Positions 57,313 through 64,000 of a stretch of 64,000 bases of DNA are shown here, one piece after another. The translations under genes were made by a program, and so were the position numbers. How positions within the stretch are numbered: position 1 is the stretch's first letter; the number at the start of each line of letters is the position of its first letter. The notes under the pieces were generated by a model. It saw nothing but the letters and a program-made list of their open reading frames with translations. It was not told the DNA's origin and searched no databases. The DNA lies in contig CBDFFO010000005.1 of NCBI GenBank assembly GCA_965246805.1, forward strand, positions 62,001-126,000. Direction: 5' to 3'. This DNA comes from Schlegelella_A sp965246805. GTDB lineage: Bacteria > Pseudomonadota > Gammaproteobacteria > Burkholderiales > Burkholderiaceae_C.

Positions 57313-57849
57313 TTGATCGAGACCGCCGACGCCGTGGGTGACGATGGCCGCGATCGCGACCTGCCCTCACCGTGGCTGGTCCGCTGGGCCCACCTCATCG
57401 CGCCCGCTGGGCGAGTGATCGATGTCGCCTGCGGCGGTGGCCGGCATGCCCGATGGCTCGCCGATCGCGGCCACGCGGTGACGGCCGTGGATCGCGACGT
57501 GCTCGCCGTGTCGTCCTTGCCTGGCGACATCGAAGGGGTGGGCGCCGACCTCGAAGGCGGCGCGTGGCCCTTCGCAGGCCGGCACTTCGACGCGGTCGTG
57601 GTCACGAACTATCTGTGGCGCCCACTGCTGCCGACGTTGATCGACGTGTTGGCGTCCGGCGGCGTGCTGATCTACGAGACCTTCGCTGATGGCCAGCAGG
57701 CGATCGGTCGACCCCGCAATCCCAATTTCCTGTTGCGGCACGGCGAACTGCTGAGCGTGTGTCGGGGCTTGCACGTGGTGGCCTATGAGGATGTCGACAA
57801 CCGCACCGACAGCCGCTGCGTGCAGCGCATCGTCGCGACGCGGGCTTGA
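57313..57849 (+). CDS. Class I SAM-dependent methyltransferase
   Basis: Small Rossmann-fold methyltransferase. Motif I is RVIDVACGGGRHARWLADRG, with the acidic motif-II region TAVDRD and DAVVVTNYLWRPLLP as motif IV. The start is unclear. The frame runs back over the parE start with a GTG at 57202 and an ATG at 57223, but family-like sequence begins only near LPSPWLVRW. I use the TTG at 57313 (178 residues); a GTG at 57334 is equally possible. Substrate unknown. It stands directly before dapA. Confidence 0.82.
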   Translation: MIETADAVGDDGRDRDLPSPWLVRWAHLIAPAGRVIDVACGGGRHARWLADRGHAVTAVDRDVLAVSSLPGDIEGVGADLEGGAWPFAGRHFDAVVVTNYLWRPLLPTLIDVLASGGVLIYETFADGQQAIGRPRNPNFLLRHGELLSVCRGLHVVAYEDVDNRTDSRCVQRIVATRA

Positions 57850-57892
57850 CCACTGTCGAGCGGCTAAAATCGCCCGACTCGAAGGATCCCGC

Positions 57893-58774
57893 ATGAAACC
57901 CATCGTTGGCAGCATCGTTGCGCTCGTCACGCCGATGCACGAAGACGGCAGCGTTGACTACGACGCGTTGCGGCGTCTCATCGACTGGCACATCGCCGAA
58001 GGAACCCAGTGCGTCGGCGTCGTCGGCACGACCGGCGAATCGCCGACCGTCAGCGTCCACGAGCATCACGAGATCATCCGCGTCGCGGTAGCGCACACCA
58101 ACGGCCGCATCGCGGTGATGGCCGGCACCGGCGCCAATTCGACCGCTGAAGCGATCGAGCTTTCGCACCACGCCCTGAAGGTCGGCGCCGACTGCGCGCT
58201 GTCGGTCGTGCCGTACTACAACAAGCCGTCGCAAGAAGGCATCTACCAGCACTTCAAGGCGATCGCCGAAGCGGTCGACCTGCCGCTGGTGCTCTACAAC
58301 GTACCGGGGCGAACGGCGGTCGACATGAGCGTCGAGACCGCGTTGCGCCTGGCCGAAGTGCCGGGCGTGATCGGCATCAAGGAAGCGACGGGCAACATCG
58401 AAAAGGCCTGCGCACTCATCAAGCGAAGCCCCCCTGGGTTCTCGATCTATTCCGGTGACGACGGTACGGCCGTCGCGTTGATGCTGCTCGGTGGCCACGG
58501 CAACGTCAGCGTCACCGCCAACGTCGCACCAGGCGCGATGCAGCGCTTGTGCGCCGCTGCCACCGCCGGCAACGCCCGCGAGGCTGCGGCCATTCAATTG
58601 CGCCTGCTGCCTTTGCACCAGGCGCTTTTCGTCGAACCGAGCCCGGCTGCCACGAAGTGGGCATTGGCCCGCCTCGGCCGATGCGGCGCGGCATTGCGCT
58701 TGCCGATCACGCCGCTGTCGAGCGCGGGTCAGGCGGTCGTGGAGGCCGCGCTTCGCGAAGCCGAAATGCTCTGA
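57893..58774 (+). CDS. dapA: 4-hydroxy-tetrahydrodipicolinate synthase
   Basis: Condenses pyruvate with aspartate semialdehyde, the committed step to lysine and diaminopimelate. The 293-residue TIM-barrel enzyme has GTTGESPTV (45-53), Tyr135 (LYNVPGRTAVDM), and the Schiff-base Lys163 (GIKEATGN). The ATG has AAGGA seven bases upstream, and a TAAAAT at 57865-57870 may be its -10, but I find no well-spaced -35. The dapA-bamC-MBL order is typical of Burkholderiales. Confidence 0.96.
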   Translation: MKPIVGSIVALVTPMHEDGSVDYDALRRLIDWHIAEGTQCVGVVGTTGESPTVSVHEHHEIIRVAVAHTNGRIAVMAGTGANSTAEAIELSHHALKVGADCALSVVPYYNKPSQEGIYQHFKAIAEAVDLPLVLYNVPGRTAVDMSVETALRLAEVPGVIGIKEATGNIEKACALIKRSPPGFSIYSGDDGTAVALMLLGGHGNVSVTANVAPGAMQRLCAAATAGNAREAAAIQLRLLPLHQALFVEPSPAATKWALARLGRCGAALRLPITPLSSAGQAVVEAALREAEML

Positions 58775-58876
58775 CCTCGCCGCTCTGATGCGGGTGGGGT
58801 GGCGCGAACCTTTTTCGACGCGCACCCTCGAACCCCGGCCGCGTACCCGGCGCTTTTTTCTTTGGAGATCACCCTC

Positions 58877-60028
58877 GTGTCCGTTCAAGCTTCACCTCGC
58901 TCGTCGCGCATCGGCCTCGCCATCGGCCTCGTCATCGCGCTCGGCGCCTGTTCCTCCATCAACGAAGTGCTCGGTGGCGACAAGGTCGACTACAAATCGT
59001 CGGCCGCGAAGACCACGTCAGGCCTCGAGGTACCGCCTGACCTGACCCAGCTGAACCGCACGTCGCAATACCAGACACCGGGCGACACCGTGAGCGCGAC
59101 CTCGTTCCGCGCGTCGGCCAGCGCGGTCTCGCGCGCGGGTCCGAGCGTGCCGAGTGTCGCGCTCCAGCAAGCGGGCACGTTCCGCATCGAGCGCCTTGGC
59201 AACGACCGCTGGATCAGCACCTCGCTGCCGCCCGACCAGGTTTTTCCGCAGATCATCGGTTTCTGGAAAGACAGCGGCTTCACGCTCGTCGCCGAGCGAG
59301 CCGAGACCGGCGTGGTCGAGACCGATTGGTCCGAGAACCGCGCCAAGCTGCCGAAGGACGTCGTACGCTCGACGATCGGCAAGTTGTTCGACGGCGCCTA
59401 CTCCACCGGTGAACTCGACAAGTTCCGCACCCGCGTCGAACGCACCTCGACGGGCAGCGACATCTACATCAGCCACCGCGGCATGATCGAGGTGTACACG
59501 GGCCAGCGCAGCGAGTCGACCACGTGGCAGCCGCGCCCCACGGATCCGCAACTCGAAGGCGAATTCCTGTCGCGCCTGATGATCAGGCTCGGCCAGAAGG
59601 ACGATGTCGCGAAGACGCAGGTCGCGGCCAGCACGACCGGGACAGGGCCGACGCGCGCTCGACTGCTCTCCGACCAGTCGACGCCGACACTGCAGGTCGA
59701 CGACGGTTTCGACCGCGCCTGGCGCCGCGTCGGACTCGCGCTCGATCGCAGCGGCTTCACGGTCGAAGACCGCGACCGCGCTCAAGGCGTCTACTTCGTG
59801 CGCTACGTCGACCCGACCTTCTCGGGCAAGGACGAGCCGGGCCTGCTGGCTCGCTGGTTCAGCTCCGACCGCAAGAAGCTCGCAGAAAACGGCCTTGCGC
59901 GTTATCGCATCCAGTTGAAAACCGAGGGCGCGAAGAGTTCGGTCGCGGTGCTCGACTCGAAGGGCGCGCCCGAGAATTCCGACAACGGCCGCCGCATCGC
60001 GAGCCTGCTGCTCGAAGACCTCAAGTAA
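58877..60028 (+). CDS. bamC: Outer-membrane assembly lipoprotein BamC
   Basis: Lipoprotein of the BAM complex that inserts outer-membrane proteins. The 383-residue product starts at a GTG (58877) with GGAG ten bases upstream. A signal peptide ends in the lipobox LGAC. The extended N-terminal region contains the BamD-binding-like VPPDLTQLNRTSQYQTPG. Two helix-grip domains follow (RIERLGNDRWISTSLPPDQV and PTLQVDDGFDRAWRRVGLAL). An in-frame start further upstream would place residues before the signal peptide and is rejected. Confidence 0.92.
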   Translation: MSVQASPRSSRIGLAIGLVIALGACSSINEVLGGDKVDYKSSAAKTTSGLEVPPDLTQLNRTSQYQTPGDTVSATSFRASASAVSRAGPSVPSVALQQAGTFRIERLGNDRWISTSLPPDQVFPQIIGFWKDSGFTLVAERAETGVVETDWSENRAKLPKDVVRSTIGKLFDGAYSTGELDKFRTRVERTSTGSDIYISHRGMIEVYTGQRSESTTWQPRPTDPQLEGEFLSRLMIRLGQKDDVAKTQVAASTTGTGPTRARLLSDQSTPTLQVDDGFDRAWRRVGLALDRSGFTVEDRDRAQGVYFVRYVDPTFSGKDEPGLLARWFSSDRKKLAENGLARYRIQLKTEGAKSSVAVLDSKGAPENSDNGRRIASLLLEDLK

Positions 60029-60054
60029 CGCGTCTCTCGGGCAACCTTCGTTCG

Positions 60055-60840
60055 ATGCGCTTCTGCAGTCTCGGCAGCGGCAGCGGCGGCAACGCGACGC
60101 TCGTCGAGACGTCGGTCGGCGGCCGCGTCAGCCGTGTACTCGTCGATTGCGGCTTCGCCCAACGCGAACTCGAACGGCGGCTCGCCCGCACCGGCATCGC
60201 TGCCCAAGAACTCGACGCGATCTTCGTCACGCACGAGCACGGCGATCACATCGGCTGCGCCGTCTCGATCGCGCAACGCCACGGGGTCGCGCTGTGGATG
60301 AGTCGCGGAACGTGGCGCGCACTCGCGATGGCGGAAGCCCCGGCCGAGCTGCGCTTCGCGCGCGACGGCGACGTGATCGAGATCGGTGGCCTGACGTTGC
60401 GCCCGTTCACGGTGGCTCACGACGCGGCGGAACCCTTGCAGTTGCGCTTCACAGACGGCGAATCGGTGTTCGCCATCTTGACCGATGCCGGCTCGATCAC
60501 GCCGCACATGGTCGAACACCTGCAGGGCTGCGACGCGCTGCTCCTAGAGTGCAACCACGACACCGCGATGCTGGCCGCATCGGCCTACCCGGCCTCGGTG
60601 AAGGCGCGCATTGGCGGTCGCTTCGGGCATTTGAGCAACGAGACCTCGGCCGAGGTGCTGTCGGCCTGCATGCACAGCGGCTTGCGCCACCTGGTCGCCG
60701 CTCACCTGAGACGCCAGAACAACACGCCGGCGCTGGTGCGCGAAGCGTTGGCAGCGGCATGGCGGGGGACGCCGGAAGGCCTCCTGATCGCCGATCCCCT
60801 GCTCGGGGTGGCGTGGCTAGCGATCGGGCCGGCCGCGTGA
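60055..60840 (+). CDS. MBL-fold metallohydrolase (YycJ/WalJ-like)
   Basis: A 261-residue metallo-beta-lactamase-fold protein. It opens with RFCSLGSGSGGNATLVE and has the metal motif His60-x-His62-x-Asp64-His65 (FVTHEHGDHIGC), later DAGSITPHMVEHL, LLLECNHD and FGHLSNETSAEVL. This matches the YycJ/WalJ group, some of which are 5'-3' exonucleases; activity here is inferred. It follows bamC by 26 bases. The first MRFCSL Met at 60055 is chosen since the frame upstream is inside bamC. Confidence 0.9.
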   Translation: MRFCSLGSGSGGNATLVETSVGGRVSRVLVDCGFAQRELERRLARTGIAAQELDAIFVTHEHGDHIGCAVSIAQRHGVALWMSRGTWRALAMAEAPAELRFARDGDVIEIGGLTLRPFTVAHDAAEPLQLRFTDGESVFAILTDAGSITPHMVEHLQGCDALLLECNHDTAMLAASAYPASVKARIGGRFGHLSNETSAEVLSACMHSGLRHLVAAHLRRQNNTPALVREALAAAWRGTPEGLLIADPLLGVAWLAIGPAA

Positions 60841-60920
60841 CGATCCAGGACGCGTGACGCCTCGTCGGGTGTCACCGGGAGACCCGCGTCACGCGGTCTC
60901 CGAGCGACACGATAAACGAA

Positions 60921-60946
60921 CAACAAAAAGCCGCCCGGAGGCGGCT
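60921..60946 (-). terminator. Rho-independent terminator of the small lipoprotein gene
   Basis: Read leftwards, a 7-bp perfect stem AGCCGCC/GGCGGCT with a 4-base loop TCCG is followed by TTTTTGTTG. It begins 22 bases after the lipoprotein stop codon. Structure and T-run are both good. Confidence 0.8.
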
Positions 60947-60967
60947 CTTCTTGGACCAGGATACAAA

Positions 60968-61219
60968 TTACTTCATCGAGCCCGTAGACGAGCTTGCCGC
61001 CATCATGGCCGACGACGCAGCGTCCATGGCCGAAGTGGCAGCCGAGGAAGCTGCCATCGATGCCGACATGGCCGACGACGATGCGTCCATCGCCGGAGCC
61101 GGGGTGACGACCGTCGTGGTCGACGTGGTGGCGGGCATCGTGGGGGCATCGTCCTTCTTGCTGCAGGCAGCGAAAGAAACGACTGCAACCAGGGAGACGA
61201 TCAGAAATGCTTTTTTCAT
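60968..61219 (-). CDS. Small Ala/Ser/Met-rich lipoprotein
   Basis: An 83-residue predicted lipoprotein. The signal peptide MKKAFLIVSLVAVVSFAACS ends in the lipobox FAAC, so mature protein starts at Cys19 (SKKDD follows). The rest is low complexity, with Ala, Ser, Thr and Met in a loosely repeated pattern (MSASMAASSAATSAMDAASS) and few charges. GAGGAC precedes the ATG by about 3-8 bases. It has its own -10 and terminator, so it is a single-gene unit. Function is not recognised; a small envelope or stress lipoprotein is a guess. Confidence 0.8.
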   Translation of the reverse strand: MKKAFLIVSLVAVVSFAACSKKDDAPTMPATTSTTTVVTPAPAMDASSSAMSASMAASSAATSAMDAASSAMMAASSSTGSMK

Positions 61220-61335
61220 ACTTGTCCTCTATATCTAATAGTTCAGAAAATTGCCGGTGTTTCGCGACGCCCTCCTCGGAGAGCCCCATCGTTCAAAGAC
61301 AAGGAACGCTAAGCATTTCCACTGCCTAGCCGGTA

Positions 61336-61341
61336 ATTATA
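61336..61341 (-). promoter_or_regulatory. Perfect -10 hexamer upstream of the small lipoprotein
   Basis: On the minus strand TATAAT occupies 61341-61336, inside a locally AT-rich patch (61330-61360). No good -35 is seen 16-18 bases further upstream. A start here would give a leader of about 110 bases. Confidence 0.5.
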
Positions 61342-61360
61342 GACATCTTAGGTACATTCC

Positions 61361-61861
61361 CTAGAGGCCGAGGGTCGTTACCGCGAACGTCTCGGCGGAA
61401 CGTTGCAAAACCGCGTCAACGGTTTCGCGGGCTCGCACCAGCGCGGCAGCCGCAGTGGAGGTCGATCCTCGGTAGTGCTCTCGATCGAGCAAGCGCACGC
61501 AGACGGTGTTGGCGGCGAGCAGGACGGTCGGCACCTTGTCGATCTCGACCTCTGGGTTGCTTCGGCACTCGACGACATGGGCCCAGTGACGTCGCCACTC
61601 GGCCCAACGGGCGTGGCGACGCGACAGGTCTTCGAAGCTGCCCGCCAGCAAGACGAGACGGCGCTGCGGTTCGGCCCAACGCGTGAATTGCTCGATCACA
61701 TCGGGTTCGGACAAGGGCCAGTCGGTGAATGTCGGATCCGTCAACCAGAGTTGACGCGCGCCTGCCGCTGCCGCTTGCGTGAGCGCGCGCTTGACGGCCG
61801 CGCGGAAATCGCCGCGCGACGTGATCGGGGCGTCGAGCGGCGGTGATGCCTGTTCATCCAT
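61361..61861 (-). CDS. Conserved-looking hypothetical protein next to the L16 hydroxylase gene
   Basis: A 166-residue protein starting MDEQASPPLDAPITSRGDFR. It has an alternating hydrophobic pattern (ARQLWLTDPTFTDWPLSEPDVI, RRLVLLAGSFEDLSRRHARW) that suggests a compact alpha/beta fold, with no membrane segment. Aligned WTDPTF/DWPL-type motifs are familiar from an uncharacterised family in Burkholderiales, but I cannot name a function. It begins 18 bases after the cupin gene stop and is probably co-transcribed with it. Confidence 0.7.
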   Translation of the reverse strand: MDEQASPPLDAPITSRGDFRAAVKRALTQAAAAGARQLWLTDPTFTDWPLSEPDVIEQFTRWAEPQRRLVLLAGSFEDLSRRHARWAEWRRHWAHVVECRSNPEVEIDKVPTVLLAANTVCVRLLDREHYRGSTSTAAAALVRARETVDAVLQRSAETFAVTTLGL

Positions 61862-61879
61862 GGTGCGATCCCGTGCGTT

Positions 61880-63028
61880 TTATCGCGCGCATCTTAGCCA
61901 GCCCTGCGCGATCCAGTCGTTGACCAACGCGCGGGCCGTTCCGCTCAGCCGATGACGCTCCGTTGCATCGAGTCCGCGTCGATCGGCGAGCCTGCGCATC
62001 AATCGCTGGTCGCCACCGGAGGCGCGGAACGATTCGCCGTTGATGAACACGTGCCAGTCGTCGTAAAGCATGCGCGTGCGCCGATCGAGCCTGATGGCGC
62101 CCGGTGTCTCCGGCTCAACCGGCGCCTCGAACACCACGCCGGGCTTGGGCTCGCTCAACACTTCGCCGAGCGCACATGCTTGCGCTCTCGCGTCGCCGAT
62201 CGCGCGCTCGAGCGCCTTGACGGCGAAGCGGTGCAGATGTTCGGGTATACGGCCCGGCTCATCGACAGCTGCTTGACTCCGGTCGCGATACATCACGTCT
62301 TCGTCATCGGGGTCGACGGCATCGAGCGTGCGATGCAACAAGTCGGTTGCGAGCTCGTTGCGCTTCGGCGCGCGAAAGCCGATCGAGCAGGTGATGCACG
62401 CGCCTTCGGCCACTCCGTCGTGACCCCACCCCGGCGGCAGGTAGAGCATGTCGCCGGGCTCGAGCAGCCATTCGGTGGTGGGCTCGAAATGGGCGAGCAT
62501 GCGCAGCGGCCCGTCGCCGCGCCACGCCTGATCGCCGGGTGGGCCGACGCGCCAGCGCCGCGACCCTTGCACCTGCAGCAGGAACACGTCGTACGAATCG
62601 ACATGCGGACCGACGCCGCCACCATCGCTCGCATAGGAAAGCATCACGTCGTCGAGCCGCGCATCGGGTATGAAGCGGAAGCGTTGCAGCAGTGCGTGCG
62701 CCGCGTCGTCATGAAGGTCCACCCCTTGCACGAGCAAGGACCAGGCAGGCTTCTTCGGCGACGGCATCGTGGCGCGCGCGAACGGACCTTGTCGCAGCGA
62801 CCATTTCTCGCCATGCCGCTCGACCAGCCGCGACTCAACGCCTTCCTGGCTGGCCAGCGCGAACAATGCCTTGGCGTCGGGCAGCGCCGCTTCGAACGTC
62901 ACCGCTGCGCGGATGACCAGCGGCGACTTTTGCCAGTGCCGCTTCATGAAGGCGCGCGGCGAAAGCCCACCGAGTAGTGGCGTGGGGTGCTTGATGTCCA
63001 TCGGAGGCGGCGTTTCGAACGTCTGCAT
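61880..63028 (-). CDS. JmjC/cupin 2-oxoglutarate oxygenase, ribosomal L16 arginine hydroxylase-like (RoxA/YcfD)
   Basis: Fe(II)/2-oxoglutarate oxygenase that in Escherichia coli (YcfD) hydroxylates an arginine of ribosomal protein L16. The 382-residue product has the metal triad His142-x-Asp144 (GPHVDSYDV) and His203 (PPGWGHDG), with a winged-helix-like C-terminal part. Start is either 63028 or the ATG at 63001 (MDIKHPTP); the divergent FKBP start is only 25 bases from 63028, which may favour 63001. Length and motifs agree with RoxA. Confidence 0.88.
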   Translation of the reverse strand: MQTFETPPPMDIKHPTPLLGGLSPRAFMKRHWQKSPLVIRAAVTFEAALPDAKALFALASQEGVESRLVERHGEKWSLRQGPFARATMPSPKKPAWSLLVQGVDLHDDAAHALLQRFRFIPDARLDDVMLSYASDGGGVGPHVDSYDVFLLQVQGSRRWRVGPPGDQAWRGDGPLRMLAHFEPTTEWLLEPGDMLYLPPGWGHDGVAEGACITCSIGFRAPKRNELATDLLHRTLDAVDPDDEDVMYRDRSQAAVDEPGRIPEHLHRFAVKALERAIGDARAQACALGEVLSEPKPGVVFEAPVEPETPGAIRLDRRTRMLYDDWHVFINGESFRASGGDQRLMRRLADRRGLDATERHRLSGTARALVNDWIAQGWLRCAR

Positions 63029-63053
63029 GAATCGATTGTGCGATCATCTTTCG

Positions 63054-63575
63054 ATGAACATCGCAGCTCCATGCGTGGTGTCGCTGACATGGGCCTTGAG
63101 CGACGCTCAAGGCAACCTGATCGACGAACTCGCCGACCCGGTTGAATTTTTCTACGGCGGTGACGACCTCCTTGCGAAAGTCGAAGACGCGCTCGCCGAT
63201 CAGACGATCGGCTTCGAGGACACGTTGCATCTCGAACCCGAGCACGCGTTCGGCGAATACGAATCGAGACTCGTGTTCTTCGAGCAACGCTCGGTGATGC
63301 CCGTAGGCATCGAGGTCGGCATGCAGTTCGAAGGCTTGCCGGAAGGCGCCGTCACGCCCGACATGCCAGCCGATGCGATCTACACGGTGACCGAGGTGTA
63401 CCCCGATCATGTGGTGCTCGATGGCAACCATCCGCTCGCCGGCATTGCGTTGCGCCTCCACGTGACGGTTCGCGATGTGCGAGAGGCGACCTCCGAAGAG
63501 ATCGACTCTCGAACGGTGGGCGAGCCCGCTTTCGGGGTGCTCGCGAGCGTGACTCCGCCGCCCGCCGTGCACTGA
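63054..63575 (+). CDS. FKBP-type peptidyl-prolyl isomerase, SlyD-like
   Basis: A 173-residue FKBP with an insert-in-flap domain as in SlyD: VVSLTWALSDAQGNLIDEL, then EFFYGGDDLLAKVEDAL, the DTLHLEPEHAFGEY stretch before the insert, and HPLAGIALRLHVTVRDVR after it. There is no His-rich metal-binding tail. It probably acts as a cytoplasmic folding helper. The start is the ATG giving MNIAAPCVVS; the longer frame is opposite the cupin gene. It is divergent from the L16 hydroxylase-like gene. Confidence 0.9.
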   Translation: MNIAAPCVVSLTWALSDAQGNLIDELADPVEFFYGGDDLLAKVEDALADQTIGFEDTLHLEPEHAFGEYESRLVFFEQRSVMPVGIEVGMQFEGLPEGAVTPDMPADAIYTVTEVYPDHVVLDGNHPLAGIALRLHVTVRDVREATSEEIDSRTVGEPAFGVLASVTPPPAVH

Positions 63576-63611
63576 CCATAAGGCTCTCGCGCACGGCAAG
63601 AGGTCAGTTGA

Positions 63612-64000
63612 TCACGCGACCGCGACCTTTCCCTCCGGCGTCGTCACCGGCCCCTTGCCGCTGAAGCGATCGAGTGCGAGGTAGATCACCGGCGTGATGT
63701 AAAGCGTGATCGCCTGCGAAAACACCAGCCCGCCGACGACCGCGAGGCCGAGCGGCTGGCGCAACTCGGCGCCGGCCCCGATGCCGAGCGCGATCGGCAA
63801 TGCGCCCATCAGCGCGGCGAGCGTCGTCATCATGATCGGCCGGAAGCGCAGCACGCAGGCTTCGCGAATCGCATCGGCCGGCAACAGACCTTGCGTGCGT
63901 TGCGCGTCGAGCGCGAAGTCGATCATCATGATCGCGTTCTTTTTGACGATGCCGATCAACAGCAGGATGCCGATCATCGCGATCAGCGTCAGGTCCTGGT
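63612..64000 (-). CDS. RND multidrug efflux permease, C-terminal end (5' end outside window)
   Basis: Only the last 128 residues are present. The frame is open to the window edge. The segment QDLTLIAMIGILLLIGIVKKNAIMM, then RFRPIMMTTLAALMGALPIALG and VVGGLVFSQAITLYITPVIYL, is the end of an AcrB/MdtBC-type inner-membrane permease with the usual last two to three membrane helices. The closest subgroup by pattern is MdtB/MdtC. Substrate and partner genes are off the window. Confidence 0.9.
   Translation of the reverse strand, partial: QDLTLIAMIGILLLIGIVKKNAIMMIDFALDAQRTQGLLPADAIREACVLRFRPIMMTTLAALMGALPIALGIGAGAELRQPLGLAVVGGLVFSQAITLYITPVIYLALDRFSGKGPVTTPEGKVAVA

Noticed and set aside
57846..57870. 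TTGACC...TAAAAT as a dapA promoter
   Set aside because: The spacer is only 13 bases, too short for sigma-70. The TAAAAT alone is mentioned in the dapA entry.
58835..58862. Possible terminator before bamC (CGCTTTTTTC)
   Set aside because: The stem before the T-run is only about 4 bp and dapA-bamC are probably co-transcribed.

Overview
The window is a high-G+C (by eye about two thirds) stretch of ordinary bacterial chromosome with dense coding, many ATGA/GTGA overlaps and no intergenic gap above about 210 bases. Gene content and order (pyrG-kdsA-DUF1330-eno-ftsB, trmJ/suhB back to back, dapA-bamC-MBL hydrolase, L16 hydroxylase next to a SlyD-like FKBP, tal-gnd-tkt) point to a betaproteobacterium of the order Burkholderiales, probably the Rubrivivax/Leptothrix/Methylibium side. 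That placement is inference from gene neighbourhoods, not from a marker gene. I see no prophage, insertion sequence, CRISPR array, rRNA or tRNA.

Layout. 0-5 kb: tail of a glycoamylase-domain protein, then a leftward pentose-phosphate operon (tal-gnd-tkt). 5-6 kb: rpsU with a clear promoter and terminator, a YqeY protein and a small DUF442-type protein. 6-11 kb: a leftward branched-chain amino-acid ABC transporter (livKHMGF). 11-16.5 kb: pmbA, darP, mog, cysE, trmJ, suhB. 16.5-20 kb: mutS overlapping the gene of the proteasome-like peptidase Anbu. 20-25 kb: pyrG, kdsA, DUF1330, eno, ftsB. 24.8-26.5 kb: pnuC with a NadR-type kinase, and a CopD-family membrane protein. 26.6-29.3 kb: two zinc-ribbon genes and a hydratase. 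29.3-33.6 kb: gamma carbonic anhydrase, DUF455 protein, and a leftward HDAC-like/MscS/MarC group. 33.7-39 kb: rightward moxR-DUF58-tgpA-mltB group. 39.2-48.8 kb: a leftward five-gene operon of circularly permuted ATP-grasp, alpha-E and transglutaminase proteins. 48.9-52.8 kb: comEC, ridA, dsbB, a small hypothetical gene. 52.9-57.2 kb: parE-parC. 57.3-64 kb: methyltransferase, dapA, bamC, MBL hydrolase, a small lipoprotein, a conserved hypothetical, an L16 arginine hydroxylase-like protein, an FKBP and the tail of an RND pump.

Most interesting points. First, the window holds all parts of a predicted but uncharacterised peptide-ligase/peptidase system: two ATP-grasp, two alpha-E and two transglutaminase units in one operon, plus Anbu 20 kb away, where it is translationally coupled to mutS. 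Second, at least five copies of a roughly 57-base intercistronic repeat begin with a TGA and end in a Shine-Dalgarno sequence placed 6-7 bases before the next gene's start. In two places the repeat's TGA is the stop codon of the upstream gene. These copies imply non-ATG starts for livF, moxR and the DUF58 gene. Third, a zinc-ribbon gene carries what looks like a pair of compensating frameshifts. Other items are a perfect 19-bp inverted repeat before pyrG, a REP-like element inside the ATP-grasp operon, and an isolated 83-residue lipoprotein gene with its own promoter and terminator.
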